Shown: positions 35,041 to 44,052 of the stretch, piece after piece
Numbering within the stretch: position 1 is the first letter of the stretch
Layout: the number at the start of each line of letters is the position of its first letter
Notes under the pieces: generated by a model
Databases searched by the model: none
Seen by the model: the letters and a program-made list of their open reading frames with translations, nothing else
Told to the model about the DNA's origin: nothing
Assembly (NCBI GenBank): GCA_943788095.1
Contig: CALSOZ010000011.1
Coordinates: 1 to 44,052 of the forward strand
Direction of reading: 5' to 3'
Length of the DNA: 44,052 nt
DNA from: an uncultured Flavobacteriaceae bacterium
Lineage (GTDB): Bacteria > Bacteroidota > Bacteroidia > Flavobacteriales > Flavobacteriaceae
Translations under genes and position numbers: made by a program

Positions 35041-35071
35041 AAAAAACGCTCAAGCAAGCTTGGCGTTTTTT
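35041..35071 (-). terminator. Hairpin terminator after tRNA-Arg
   Basis: AAAAAACGC-T-CAAGC pairs with GCTTG-GCGTTTTTT around a two-base loop, with one bulged base. T-runs occur on both strands. It is 21 bp beyond the 3' end of the tRNA gene. Confidence 0.8.
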
Positions 35072-35091
35072 CTTATTGTACTATTTATTCG

Positions 35092-35165
35092 TGACCCAGA
35101 AGGGATTCGAACCCCCAACCGTCAGAGCCGAAATCTGATATTCTATCCAGTTGAACTACTGGGCC
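35092..35165 (-). tRNA. tRNA-Arg (anticodon TCG)
   Basis: 74 bases on the minus strand fold as a cloverleaf. The acceptor arm is GGCCCAG with CTGGGTC (one G-T pair), followed by discriminator A. The anticodon stem TCAGA/TCTGA holds the seven-base loop TTTCGGC, anticodon TCG, reading CGA (Arg). The T-arm contains GTTCGAATC. CCA is not encoded. It lies 8 bp after yqeY and is followed by a hairpin terminator. It is also the boundary between core genes on the right and the accessory stretch on the left. Confidence 0.93.
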
Positions 35166-35173
35166 ATTTTGAT

Positions 35174-35622
35174 TTAAGACAACTTCGCTTTCACTAAAGT
35201 TGATATTGTTTTGCCATCGGTTTTTCCTGCGAGTGTTTTACTCACCACACCCATCACACGCCCCATGTCTTTCATTCCAGAAGCGCCTAAAGATGCAATG
35301 GTGTCTACCACTACTTTTTCGACTTCAGACTCGTCTAGCATTTGCGGTAAAAATTGACTGATCACTTCGACTTCTGCCAATTCAGGCTCTGCCAAATCTA
35401 AACGGTTTTGTTCTGTAAAATATGCCGCACTGTCTCGTCGTTGTTTAACTAATTTTTGTAATAATTTAAACTCATCTTCTTCATTCATCTCCACACTCAG
35501 AACCACTAGTTTGCGGCTAATAAAATAGCAGACTTTATAGACCTTAATGCGGTCAGGGCGACGGTATCCTTGGATTTCATAGCGGCTTTAAGCGCGGTCA
35601 TGACTGAATCTTGTAAGCTCAT
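35174..35622 (-). CDS. GatB/YqeY domain protein (frameshifted)
   Basis: Small alpha-helical YqeY-family protein related to the tail domain of GatB, with a suspected role in tRNA-linked amidation or charging; function is not firmly known. From the ATG at 35622 it reads MSLQDSVMTALKAAMKSKD and LTALRSIKSAILLA. After slips near 35512 and 35500 it continues MNEEDEFKLLQKLVKQRRDSA, AEVEVISQFLPQMLDESEVE and the family tail GASGMKDMGRVMGVVSK-LAGKTDGKTIS. Span is about 149 codons, the normal size. It lies 66 bp beyond the ftsZ terminator; the ftsZ-yqeY order matches my recollection of other Flavobacteriia. Confidence 0.88.
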
Positions 35623-35688
35623 ACGATTGACTTTTAATTAAGGTGCGAATATAACAAAAACAACGATTTTTACTCTTAAAAATTAAAA

Positions 35689-35722
35689 AAAACCTGAGAA
35701 ATGAACTCATTTTTCAGGTTTT
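35689..35722 (-). terminator. Hairpin terminator after ftsZ
   Basis: AAAACCTGA-G-AAATGA pairs with TCATTT-T-TCAGGTTTT with one mismatch pair and a two-base loop. On the minus strand it is followed by a T-rich run. It begins 20 bp beyond the ftsZ stop, ending the division cluster. Confidence 0.8.
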
Positions 35723-35742
35723 AATTTTAATCTCGATTCTAC

Positions 35743-37680
35743 TTAATCGACGTTGTCATGTAAATACGAATTATTTGAACGCAGTTGAACCTCATCATTA
35801 TCATCAAGTCCAATCGTTGTTCTAGAAGACTGCACATCCGAAGAATGGGCCACATCATTCAAGTTCACCCCTTGTCGTTTATAGGCGGGTTCTTTTTCAA
35901 TTTCTTCAATTTTAGACGTATTAAATTTATAATTAAACGCTTTCATTTTTTGACGTCTTTCATCGGCTCGATCTCGAAGTGTTTTGGAAATTGGTTTATT
36001 AAATGGATCCACATTTTCTTCGGGTTCCGAGGTCACGGTACGTTCTTTTACGGTCACTTTAGTAAAGGTCCATTTCTTCATCTACCTCAACATTTACGCT
36101 TGTTTTTTGTCTTGATATTTTTGATCGGTTTGTTCTAATACAATATGATCATCTAAAGCATAGCGAGTCTCCCCAGTTTCATTGGCCTCCGTTACAGGGA
36201 TTAATTCGATATAATCATTAACTTTAATCTCCTTAATTGTAGCCAACAGTCGTTTCATTTGAATCCTCGAGTGTAAAAACTTCGACCGCTTCAGATTCTG
36301 ATAATGATGTCTTGCTAGAAATTGGCAAATCAAATGACAGCATCGTTTGATCTTCTTGGAATGGCTTCAAAATCTCGTCTTCAACGTTGCATCGTGGTGA
36401 CTTCATTGATAATAAAATCGTCCTCTTGCATCCTCAAGATCTAACTTCTTCAAAATCAACCTCGATGGCTTTGATTGCATCTGTAGTTGGAACGAGATCC
36501 ACTCACTAACCTCTTCAGTAACTGCACTCTGGCGTATTCTTCTAAAGTATGAACAACCACTCTTATTGATAGCAATTTCAGTAGTCGCTGATGGAGTTTT
36601 TAAAGGGTCTAATGGCATCAAATCATGCTGCATGGTTTGCTCATCCTCAAGCGCATGAACTACTTTTTTAACCTCTGTATTGGTGATATCATTTTGTTGA
36701 TCTACATCAAAACCCGTTGCAATAATGGTGACAGACACCGCTTCTCCTAGACTTTCATCTTCTCCAACACCCATAATAATATTGGCACCGTAACCAGCTT
36801 CGGCTTGAATATGATCATTTATTTCCCCGATTTCATCAATCGTAATTTCTTGAGCGCCAGAAACGATGAGCAATAATACGTTTTTGGCACCTGTAATTTT
36901 ATTATCGTTCAAGAAGCGGAGAATCTAAGGCCTTGTAATGGCTTCTTGTGCTCGGTTTTGACCCGAGGATGTCGAAGACCCCATAATGGCAGTTCCGCTA
37001 TTACTCAATACTGTTTTTGCATCTCGTAAATCAATATTTTGCATGTAGTGGTGCGTGATGACTTCTGCAATTCCACGTGCAGCCGTAGAAAGCACTTCAT
37101 CCGCTTTGGAAAAACCAGCTTTAAACCCTAAATTTCCATAAACTTCTCTTAGCTTATTATTGTTTATAATGACCAACGAATCAACTGTTTTTCGAAACTT
37201 TTCGATCCCTTGATGGGCTTGTGAGTTTCTTACTTTTCCTTCAAACTCAAATGGCATGGTGACAATCCCAACCGTCAGAATGTCCATTTCTTTCGCCATT
37301 TTAGCAATGATTGGTGCGGCGCCCGTTCCGGTGCCTCCACCCATACCAGCAGTGATAAAGACCATTTTGGTATTAGAGGTTAACATGGCACGAATGTCTT
37401 CCAGACTTTCAACCGCCGATTGCTCTCCTATTTCAGGGTTGGCACCCGCACCTAAACCTTCTGTTAGGTTAACGCCTAGTTGAATTTTGTTGGGTACACC
37501 ACTATTGTTCAATGCTTGTGAATCGGTATTACAGATCACAAAATCGACCCCTTTAATCCCTTGCTTAAACATGTGGTTAATCGCATTACTTCCACCCCCA
37601 CCAACGCCAATGACCTTGATGACGTTAGATTGGTTTTTTGGTAGATCGAATGTGATTCCAAAATCGTTACTGCTGCTCAT
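35743..37680 (-). CDS. ftsZ: Cell division protein FtsZ (multiple frameshifts)
   Basis: Tubulin-like GTPase that forms the division ring. The GTPase domain is intact for its first 250 residues: GVGGGGSNAINHM, NTDSQAL, and the tubulin signature GGGTGTGAAP (114-123), then NNNKL and the T7-loop-like NIDLRDAKTVL. After a slip at about 36915-36925 the frame continues NDNKITGAKNVLLLIVSGAQ and GANIIMGVGEDESLGEAVSVTIIATGF. The long C-terminal linker, spread over three frames with breaks near 36550, 36340 and 36090, ends in LRSNNSYLHDNVD, the conserved tail that binds FtsA. The whole span is about 646 codons, normal for Flavobacteriia. Since FtsZ is essential, the slips should be sequence errors. Confidence 0.93.
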
Positions 37681-37706
37681 ATACTTAATTTTACTGGTTA
37701 TAAATT

Positions 37707-39021
37707 TTATTCTGCATTATCTAAAAAGTCTTTAACTCTTTCGGTTAATTTATCTAAAAAACTGCGGTTATCTCGATGCGTTTCAACAGGTATTGGCACA
37801 TGCTCATCTTCTGAACCAACTTCCGCTTCTTCTGGAATTTCGTCATTACCGTTTTTCTTGTCGCATAAACTATCCATCACCAATCCTACTGCTGTGGCAT
37901 ACATTGGACTTGTAATATCGCTATCGCTATCGCCCGCCAAATGCTCGTTCGGATATCCAACTCTGAGTGTCCATTCCGGTGATGTATTCTACTAATTGCT
38001 TTAAATGCTTTAGCTGACTTCCGCCACCTGTTAACACAATTCCGGCGATTAGCTTTTTCTTTTGCTCTTCGTGCCCGTAGTTTTTTATTTCGACATACAC
38101 TTGCTCAATAATTTCGACCACCCTAGCATGAATTATTTTAGACAGAGTTTTTAAGCGTAATTTCTTTAGGATCTCGACCTCTCAAACCAGGGATGGACAC
38201 AATCTCATTGTCCTTGTTTTCGCCGGGCCAAGCAGATCCAAATTTGATTTTTAATAACTCTGCTTGCTTTTCTATAATCGAGCAACCTTCTTTAATGTCT
38301 TCTGTAATAACATTTCCTCCAAAAGGGATCACTGCAGTATGGCGAATAATTCCGTCTTTAAAAACGGCTAAATCCGTTGTTCCACCTCCAATATCAATCA
38401 AAGCCACCCCTGCTTCTTTTTCTTCTTGACTTAACACTGCATTGGCAGAAGCCAAAGGTTCCAAAGTGATTCCTTCTAAATCCAAGCCGGCGGTTTGCAC
38501 ACAACGACCAATATTTCTAATAGAAGATACCTGCCCGACGACGACATGGAAATTAGCTTCCAAGTCGTTCGCCATACATCCCAATCGGTTCTTTAATTTC
38601 TGCCTGTCCATCCACTTTATAATCTTGTGGTAACACATGGATAATTTCTTCTCCTGGAAGCATTACAAGTTTATGCACTTGATTAATAAGACGCTCAATA
38701 TCCTCTTCATTAATGACTAACTCTGAGTTTTCACGCGTGATATAATCACTGTGTTGAAGACTGCGAATGTGTTGTCCTGCAATCCCCACAGTCACCTCAC
38801 CGATTTTTAAGTCCTGAATCGGCTTCGGATTCCGAAACAGCTTGTTGAATGGACTGAATGGTTTGAGTAATATTATTAACAACGCCTCTGTGGACCCCTA
38901 GACTTTTGGACTTTCCAATGCCAAGTATTTCTAATTTATCATACTCGTTTTTACGACCAATCATGGCCACAATTTTGGTAGTACCAATATCTAATCCTAC
39001 TGAAATTTTTTGAGCTTCCAT
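37707..39021 (-). CDS. ftsA: Cell division protein FtsA (multiple frameshifts)
   Basis: Actin-like ATPase that ties FtsZ to the membrane. The ATG at 39021 begins MEAQKISVGLDIGTTKIVAM with the phosphate-1 motif, and GVHRGVVNNITQT follows. After slips come VTVGIAGQHIRSLQHSDYI (1C domain), LVMLPGEEIIHVLPQDYKVDGQ, NFHVVVGQVSSIRNIGRCV, ALIDIGGGTTDLAVFKDG (phosphate-2), IAGIVLTGGGSQLKHLKQLVEYITG (adenosine motif) and the terminal SFLDKLTERVKDFLDNAE, an amphipathic membrane-targeting helix. Five frames are needed; the span of about 438 codons is complete. It lies 26 bp before ftsZ and 4 bp after ftsQ. Confidence 0.92.
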
Positions 39022-39025
39022 ACCG

Positions 39026-39745
39026 TTATTTTTTTGTGCAAACAACTTGATTATCAAACTGTAAATTCACGCTTTTATAAATATCTAACACTTTATCTTT
39101 GTTTGCCTTTTGATAAAATGCTTTTAAATTTTTCATTTTTTGATCTAAATTATCAAGACTTCCCACTAATATTTCAAAATCTAATAATCTCATTTTTAGG
39201 GTTATTTGATTGTTTTCATCTTGATGAATTTCGGTGATATAGGTTTTTAAAAACGAATCTTTAAAAATCTTTAACGCCAATGTATAGACGCCATTTAAAT
39301 CCTCTTTATCGACAACACCCGTAATCAATGGGACTCGCGCACTATGCTGAGGAGACAATGGCATCCAAAACCCGTCTTCATCAATATAAAATGTGGTTTC
39401 CGCATGAACTCTTGCTATCGGTCGTTTTTGTTCTACTTTAGCCCTAACTTCTCCGTTTACAGTAAGATACACTTGAGCGGACTTTATCATATCGTCTGAC
39501 TCAAGTAAAAACTCCATCTCCTTCAAATCTAAATTATCTTTAGGTAAAATATACAGTTGTTCTTGATTTTGTATTAACAATTTATTAACCATTTCGGTCG
39601 TAATATAAACGTTGTCGTTTCCAGTAAATTGGACGGTTATTTTAGAGACAGGTCGACTCTTGTTTTTGAACGATGAAAAGGCATACAAAAACACTACTAA
39701 CCCTAGCAGAAACAACCCTTTTATGAAATTCCAATTAATACGCAT
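39026..39745 (-). CDS. ftsQ: Cell division protein FtsQ
   Basis: Bitopic divisome protein of 239 residues. A short cytoplasmic N-terminus (MRINWNFIK) precedes one membrane helix (GLFLLGLVVFLYAF), then the periplasmic part with a POTRA-like domain (ITVQFTGNDNVYITTEMVNKLL) and the beta domain (AQVYLTVNGEVRAKVEQKRPIARV, FYIDEDGFWMPLSP, VPLITGV). Divergent in sequence, as FtsQ usually is, but context between murC and ftsA makes the call secure. It overlaps the murC 3' end by 11 bp. The frame is intact. Confidence 0.92.
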   Translation of the reverse strand: MRINWNFIKGLFLLGLVVFLYAFSSFKNKSRPVSKITVQFTGNDNVYITTEMVNKLLIQNQEQLYILPKDNLDLKEMEFLLESDDMIKSAQVYLTVNGEVRAKVEQKRPIARVHAETTFYIDEDGFWMPLSPQHSARVPLITGVVDKEDLNGVYTLALKIFKDSFLKTYITEIHQDENNQITLKMRLLDFEILVGSLDNLDQKMKNLKAFYQKANKDKVLDIYKSVNLQFDNQVVCTKK

Positions 39746-41087
39746 GACTTAATTTTTGTTTTAGTTCGGATGCTTCCACACCAATATCACCTGCTCCAAG
39801 CGTCATGAAAATAGGATATCCTAAATCCGTAATTTCACTCACTATTTCTGATTTTGATATTACTTTTTTTACTGGGCTCGTAATTTTTTCTAACAACCAA
39901 CTCGAAGAAACCCCCGCAATTGGCAGCTCTCTTGCTGGATAAATTTCTAATAAAAAAACAGCCTCAAATTGAGATAAACTTTCTGCAAACTCATCCACAA
40001 AATCTTTTGTTCGACTAAATAAATGGGGTTGAAATACAACCGCAACTTTTTGATTCGGATACATTTCTCGAACCGCATGATACACCGCATTTATTTCGGT
40101 GGGATGGTGCGCATAATCATCAATAAACACAAAACCTTCAGATTTAATTTGATATGTAAAACGTCTTTTAACGCCTTTATACGAATGCAAAGCTGCTCTT
40201 AACATCGCCTGAGAACATCCAAATTCTAAAGCCATCGCCATCGCCACCAATGCATTTGAGAGATTATGTTCTCCTGGCAAGTGAAATCTTAGGTTTTCCA
40301 TCAAACCAGATGGGGTCTGTATATCAAACAGATACGACCCATTTTCAATACGAATATTTAGAGCACTATAATCCGCGGGTTCATTCACAGCATAGGTGAT
40401 CCCTTCTAGAGGCAATCCTTTTTTTATAAATAGTTTTCCTGAGGGTTTAATTTTTTGAACAAACTGCTTAAACGCATACACCAAATCAGCCTCTGAATTG
40501 TACACATCCAAATGATCTGCGTCCATAGATGTGATGCATGCAAAGTCGGGGTTCAATGTTAAAAACGAGCGGTCAAACTCATCAGCCTCAACCACCGATA
40601 TTTCAGTCCCATTTTGAATCAAATTAGAGTGGTAGTTTTCTGAAATGCCTCCAACAAAAGCGGTGACTTTTTCATCGCATTCATACATCAAATGACCCAA
40701 AATACTACTCGTCGTTGTTTTGCCATGGGTTCCTGCGACGGCCAAACATTTTGTGTGTTCGGTTATAAGTCCTAAAATCTCGGAACGTTTCAAAACTTTA
40801 AAGTTATTTGTTTTGAAATAGTGTAAAATCGGGTTTGATTCAGAAATCGCAGGTGTAAACACAATGAGTGTTTCCTTTGGATTCAAAAACCGATTGTCGA
40901 TCTGGTTAATGAGAGTTTCAAATTGAATATCAATCCCCAGCGCTACCAAGCCGTCTGTGATAGACGTCGGTGTTTTATCATAGCCGCCAACCCCTTTATT
41001 TGCAGCTACAAAATACCGCGCAAGCGCACTCATGCCAACACCTCCGATGCCAATAAAATAGACGTTATGGATTGTTTTTAAATTCAT
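39735..41087 (-). CDS. murC: UDP-N-acetylmuramate--L-alanine ligase
   Basis: ATP-dependent ligase adding the first amino acid of the peptidoglycan stem peptide; cytoplasmic, 450 residues. The N-terminal UDP-binding domain starts [18 protein letters not shown]. The ATP loop is [18 protein letters not shown], followed by [12 protein letters not shown] and the metal/substrate region [21 protein letters not shown]. The C-terminal domain includes [14 protein letters not shown] and [15 protein letters not shown]. It overlaps murG by 4 bp (ATGA) and ftsQ by 11 bp, implying tight translational coupling. The frame is intact. Confidence 0.96.
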   Translation of the reverse strand: MNLKTIHNVYFIGIGGVGMSALARYFVAANKGVGGYDKTPTSITDGLVALGIDIQFETLINQIDNRFLNPKETLIVFTPAISESNPILHYFKTNNFKVLKRSEILGLITEHTKCLAVAGTHGKTTTSSILGHLMYECDEKVTAFVGGISENYHSNLIQNGTEISVVEADEFDRSFLTLNPDFACITSMDADHLDVYNSEADLVYAFKQFVQKIKPSGKLFIKKGLPLEGITYAVNEPADYSALNIRIENGSYLFDIQTPSGLMENLRFHLPGEHNLSNALVAMAMALEFGCSQAMLRAALHSYKGVKRRFTYQIKSEGFVFIDDYAHHPTEINAVYHAVREMYPNQKVAVVFQPHLFSRTKDFVDEFAESLSQFEAVFLLEIYPARELPIAGVSSSWLLEKITSPVKKVISKSEIVSEITDLGYPIFMTLGAGDIGVEASELKQKLSHAY

Positions 41088-42178
41088 TTAACTAATAGCT
41101 TTTCGATTTCATCTACAATGGATTGCGTCGCTTTTTTTAAAGCTAATTTTTTTATATTTTTTGATAATTCTTTTTGTTTTGATTCGGATGCTAAAAGCTC
41201 AGAAAAAAGCGTTTCAAAGTTAGATTCTAGATCCTTTTCGCTTATTAGTATGGCTGCATTTTTTTCGGATACAGCTAAGGCATTTTTGGTTTGATGATCT
41301 TCGGATACATTCGGAGACGGGATAAAAAATACTGGCTTTCCAACCACACAAAGTTCAGATACCGAACTTGCGCCTGCTCTAGAAATAACGATGTCCGCCG
41401 CCGCGTATGCCAAATCCATTCGATTTAAAAACGCATGGACTTGTACCTGTTCGTTTGAATTATACCGATCATAATCTTTCTGATATAACGTCCCACACTG
41501 CCACAGCAATTGAATTCCTAAATCTCTAAAAAAATCAAGTTTTGACTCGATAAGCTGATTCATTCGGCGCGCGCCTAAACTTCCGCCTAATACCAAGAGC
41601 GTTTTTTTATTCGGGTCTAGGTTGAAAAACGATAATGCTTCTGCTCTTTTTTGATCTAAATCCAGCAAATCTTGTCGTACAGGGTTTCCCGTCAGGATTA
41701 ATTTTTCTTTGGGAAAAAACCGCTCTAATCCTTCGTAAGCAACACAAATTTTGTGTGCTTTTTTGGACAGTAGCTTATTGGTGATTCCTGGGAATGAATT
41801 TTGTTCTTGTATTAAAGTTGGCACCCCTTTCATGGCAGCCACTTGCAGTAAAGGACCACTGGCAAACCCACCCGTTCCAATGACAACATTGGGTTTGAAA
41901 GAATTAACGATCCCCATTGACTTAAACAAACTCACTAGTAGTTTAATTGGAAATAATATATTTTTAAGGGTTAACTTTCTTTGAACTCCAGCAATCCATA
42001 AGCCTACAATATCATACCCTGCTTCTGGTACTTTTTGCATTTCCATTTTATTTTTCGCACCCACAAATAAAAACTCAGAGTTAGGAAATCGAGATTTTAA
42101 TTCGTTTGCAATGGCAATTGCAGGGTATATATGACCTCCTGTTCCTCCACCAGACAATATGATCTTATAGTTTTTCAT
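41084..42178 (-). CDS. murG: UDP-GlcNAc:lipid I (undecaprenyl-PP-MurNAc-pentapeptide) GlcNAc transferase
   Basis: Peripheral membrane glycosyltransferase that converts lipid I to lipid II; 364 residues. The first Gly-rich loop is [21 protein letters not shown], the second [16 protein letters not shown]. The donor-binding C-terminal domain has [13 protein letters not shown], the conserved [24 protein letters not shown] and DHQTKNA. An upstream start at 42295 would add 39 residues reading through ftsW in another frame; the ATG at 42178, coupled to the ftsW stop as TAATG, fits the family N-terminus ([12 protein letters not shown]). The frame is intact. Confidence 0.96.
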   Translation of the reverse strand: MKNYKIILSGGGTGGHIYPAIAIANELKSRFPNSEFLFVGAKNKMEMQKVPEAGYDIVGLWIAGVQRKLTLKNILFPIKLLVSLFKSMGIVNSFKPNVVIGTGGFASGPLLQVAAMKGVPTLIQEQNSFPGITNKLLSKKAHKICVAYEGLERFFPKEKLILTGNPVRQDLLDLDQKRAEALSFFNLDPNKKTLLVLGGSLGARRMNQLIESKLDFFRDLGIQLLWQCGTLYQKDYDRYNSNEQVQVHAFLNRMDLAYAAADIVISRAGASSVSELCVVGKPVFFIPSPNVSEDHQTKNALAVSEKNAAILISEKDLESNFETLFSELLASESKQKELSKNIKKLALKKATQSIVDEIEKLLVK

Positions 42179-43371
42179 TAGAGTGCTTCGCTTAATATTT
42201 CTAAAGGGTGTGTCTCGTCGTAATTTTGTGATTTTTCGGCATCTCGTTTTGCACTTACACTCAATACAATACCGAGTGCCAAACAAGTCACCCATATAGA
42301 GGTTCCACCGCTACTTATAAGGGGTAGTGTTTGTCCTGTGACAGGAAACAGCTCGACCGCAACGCCCATATTGACCAAGGCCTGAAACACAATAGGAATC
42401 CCGACGCCTACCGTTAATAATTTTCCAAAAACTGTGTCTGAATTTTGGGCTACAATTACAATTCTAAACATTAACCATAAATACAAGAACAACAAAGATA
42501 TCCCTCCTATTAACCCATATTCCTCAATAATAATAGCAAAAATAAAATCAGATGACGACTGTGGTAGAAAGTTCTTTTGAATACTTTTCCCAGGGCCTAA
42601 CCCTTGAATTCCGCCCGTTGCAATGGCAATTTTAGCTTTTTCAATTTGATAGGCTTCTTGAGTCGCTTCAGTATCCATATAACTAGAAACTCTACTTGTC
42701 CAAGTATCCACTCTATTGGGCATCAAATTTGGAAATGCTTTAGCCGTCAATACAAAAAACATCAAAACGACAATTCCAGTTCCGATAATGATTGCAAGAT
42801 ATTTTAGTGGATATCCGCCCAAAAATGTTAATAAAATGACCATTGAAAAAATGAGTGCAGCCGTTGAGAAGTTAGCAGGAAGCACCAATGCTAGTACGAT
42901 AAACACCGGCAACCACAACGGAAGAATAGACTCTTTAAAAGTAATAACGTCGTCTTTTATTTTAGATAAATACCGCGCCACAAAGACCATCAATACCAAC
43001 GCAGCTAAGGTCGAAGGTTGGAATGTGAATCCAACAATTGGAACCCGAATCCATCGACTGGCATTGGCTCCTCCAATGGTTGAACCCTGAAGCATTGTGA
43101 CTAACAACAACACTAATACTACCGGAATCATCACCATCGACAACCCTCTAAAATAACGATACGGAATTTTATGTACTCCATAAATAATAGAGAATCCTAA
43201 GAATAAATGTACAAAGTGTTTGATGAAATAACTAAAAGTTGTGCTGCCACCTCCAATGTAAGCCAAATTACTGGCTGCACTATACACGGGCAGGAATGAG
43301 AATATTGCCAATAAAGCCGCAATAGCCCAAATAATTCGATCTCCTTTTATGTTATTAAAAACTGTCTTCAT
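42178..43371 (-). CDS. ftsW: Lipid II polymerase FtsW (SEDS family)
   Basis: Membrane peptidoglycan glycosyltransferase of the septum; 397 residues with about ten helices. SEDS motifs are visible: [78 protein letters not shown] and the late [19 protein letters not shown]. These support FtsW/RodA; position between murD and murG makes it FtsW. It overlaps murD and murG by 1 base each (TAATG). The frame is intact. Confidence 0.95.
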   Translation of the reverse strand: MKTVFNNIKGDRIIWAIAALLAIFSFLPVYSAASNLAYIGGGSTTFSYFIKHFVHLFLGFSIIYGVHKIPYRYFRGLSMVMIPVVLVLLLVTMLQGSTIGGANASRWIRVPIVGFTFQPSTLAALVLMVFVARYLSKIKDDVITFKESILPLWLPVFIVLALVLPANFSTAALIFSMVILLTFLGGYPLKYLAIIIGTGIVVLMFFVLTAKAFPNLMPNRVDTWTSRVSSYMDTEATQEAYQIEKAKIAIATGGIQGLGPGKSIQKNFLPQSSSDFIFAIIIEEYGLIGGISLLFLYLWLMFRIVIVAQNSDTVFGKLLTVGVGIPIVFQALVNMGVAVELFPVTGQTLPLISSGGTSIWVTCLALGIVLSVSAKRDAEKSQNYDETHPLEILSEAL

Positions 43372-44052
43372 TATAACTGTCTTACAGCGGCTTTAAATTG
43401 TTGACCTCGATCTTCATAATTTTCAAATAAATCAAAACTTGCACAAGCTGGCGATAATAAAACCGCTTCTCCAGGAGTTGCAATATTATAAGCAATCTTA
43501 ACTGCTTCGCTCATATACTGCGTTTCTATGATGGTATCCACCATATTTCCAAACGCATCAAATAAGGATTCATTATTTTTTCCTAAGCAAATAATTGCTT
43601 TGACTTTTTCATTGATAAAAGGGAATAATGAACTGTAGTCATTCCCTTTATCAACCCCACCAACAATCCAGACCGTTGGGGTATTCATACTTTCTAAGGC
43701 ATAGTAAGTCGCATTCACATTGGTTGCCTTTGAGTCATTGACATACTTTACTTTATGGATGGTAAGAACCTGCTCCAAGCGGTGCTCTGCCCCCTGAAAT
43801 CCCTCGAGGCTTTCTCTTATGGTTGCTTTTCTGATTTTCAAAAGATGAGCAACTGTTGATGCCGCCATTGCGTTTTTGATATTGTGCTTTCCATCTAAAG
43901 CTAAGTTTGTTGTTGACATAATTATATCTGTATTGTTAAATTCTATTGTTATATTGTTGTGTTCTAAATAAGCCCCGTTTTCTACTTTTTTGGTAAGCGA
44001 AAAAGGCACTAAGTTCGATTGAATTGGATGGGTGTTTATATAAGATACGATG
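43371..44052 (-). CDS. murD: UDP-N-acetylmuramoyl-L-alanine--D-glutamate ligase, partial
   Basis: C-terminal half of the ligase adding D-glutamate to UDP-MurNAc-L-Ala. The frame is open to the right edge (SYINTHPIQSNLVPFSL), so the N-terminal and ATP-loop parts lie outside. Visible features: GKHNIKNAMAAS (central domain end), GAEHRLEQVL, the metal/nucleotide motif VNDSKATNVNATYYAL, VWIVGGVDKGNDYSSL and the terminal LLSPACASFDLFENYEDRGQQFKAAV. The stop overlaps the ftsW start as TAATG. Confidence 0.94.
   Translation of the reverse strand, partial: IVSYINTHPIQSNLVPFSLTKKVENGAYLEHNNITIEFNNTDIIMSTTNLALDGKHNIKNAMAASTVAHLLKIRKATIRESLEGFQGAEHRLEQVLTIHKVKYVNDSKATNVNATYYALESMNTPTVWIVGGVDKGNDYSSLFPFINEKVKAIICLGKNNESLFDAFGNMVDTIIETQYMSEAVKIAYNIATPGEAVLLSPACASFDLFENYEDRGQQFKAAVRQL

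Noticed and set aside
25601..35165. Genomic island with tRNA attachment repeats
   Set aside because: I found no second copy of the tRNA-Arg 3' end by eye and no integrase; only the weaker accessory-block observation is kept.
36900..36930. Programmed frameshift in ftsZ
   Set aside because: Several unrelated slips occur in ftsZ and ftsA and no slippery heptamer or pseudoknot is evident; sequence error is simpler.
42179..42295. Long N-terminal extension of murG
   Set aside because: The extra 39 residues are ftsW sequence in another frame; the TAATG-coupled start fits the family.
42716..43090. 124-codon plus-strand frame inside ftsW
   Set aside because: Antisense to an intact, well-conserved FtsW with no start signal or homology.
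1..44052. CRISPR array, riboswitch, insertion sequence or integrase
   Set aside because: I saw no regularly spaced repeats, no known riboswitch core and no transposase or integrase coding sequence.

Overview
The window looks like a chromosomal segment of a Flavobacteriia-type Bacteroidetes. The reasons are: AT-rich DNA; many intergenic TAnnTTTG boxes, the Bacteroidetes -7 promoter element; parts of the type IX secretion system (a Plug/DUF5103 protein, PorT, and a sorting-domain remnant); a TamL-type lipoprotein; an Na+-NQR operon; a short RpoD without region 1.1; and a long-tailed FtsZ. I cannot name a genus.

Layout. 1-3.9 kb (minus): nqrA-nqrB-nqrC-nqrD, with nqrD cut by the left edge. 4.0-7.4 kb (plus): T9SS plug, apaG, pruA. 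7.5-15.7 kb: rsmG, a fatty acid desaturase with an aminotransferase, trkH-trkA, menG/ubiE-porT and a trmH-type methyltransferase. 15.8-25.6 kb (plus): tamL, fbaA, accD, a small lipoprotein, rpsO, pnp, rpoD, rpe, with clear hairpin terminators. 25.6-29.9 kb (minus): a damaged polysaccharide locus with wbpP-like, ugd and uge-like genes, then a flippase fragment joined directly to the C-terminal end of a Wzc-type kinase. 30.2-34.3 kb (minus): a reactive-sulfur cluster with a Crp/Fnr regulator, TauE/SafE exporter, CstB-like persulfide dioxygenase-rhodanese and two half-size YeeE/YedE transporters. 34.6-35.0 kb: remnant of a T9SS-secreted protein. 35.1-44.05 kb (minus): tRNA-Arg(TCG), yqeY, and the division/cell-wall cluster ftsZ-ftsA-ftsQ-murC-murG-ftsW-murD, with murD cut by the right edge.

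The most interesting signal is regulatory. Two copies of the palindrome TGTAAC-N4-GTTACA (one with a single mismatch) lie upstream of the Crp/Fnr gene and upstream of the CstB-like gene. In both, the palindrome centre is exactly 33 bp from the centre of a TAnnTTTA -7 box. With a Cys-x5-Cys-Cys cluster in the regulator, this suggests a self-regulated switch for sulfane-sulfur detoxification.

A caution applies to the whole window. Many genes keep full-length homology but are broken by single-base indels, often in homopolymers (nqrA-D, plug, apaG, pruA, trkA, porT, tamL, yqeY, ftsZ, ftsA). Since ftsZ and ftsA are essential, most of these are probably consensus errors. I therefore annotate these genes over their full span. 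The flippase/Wzc junction and the T9SS remnant look more like true gene remains.
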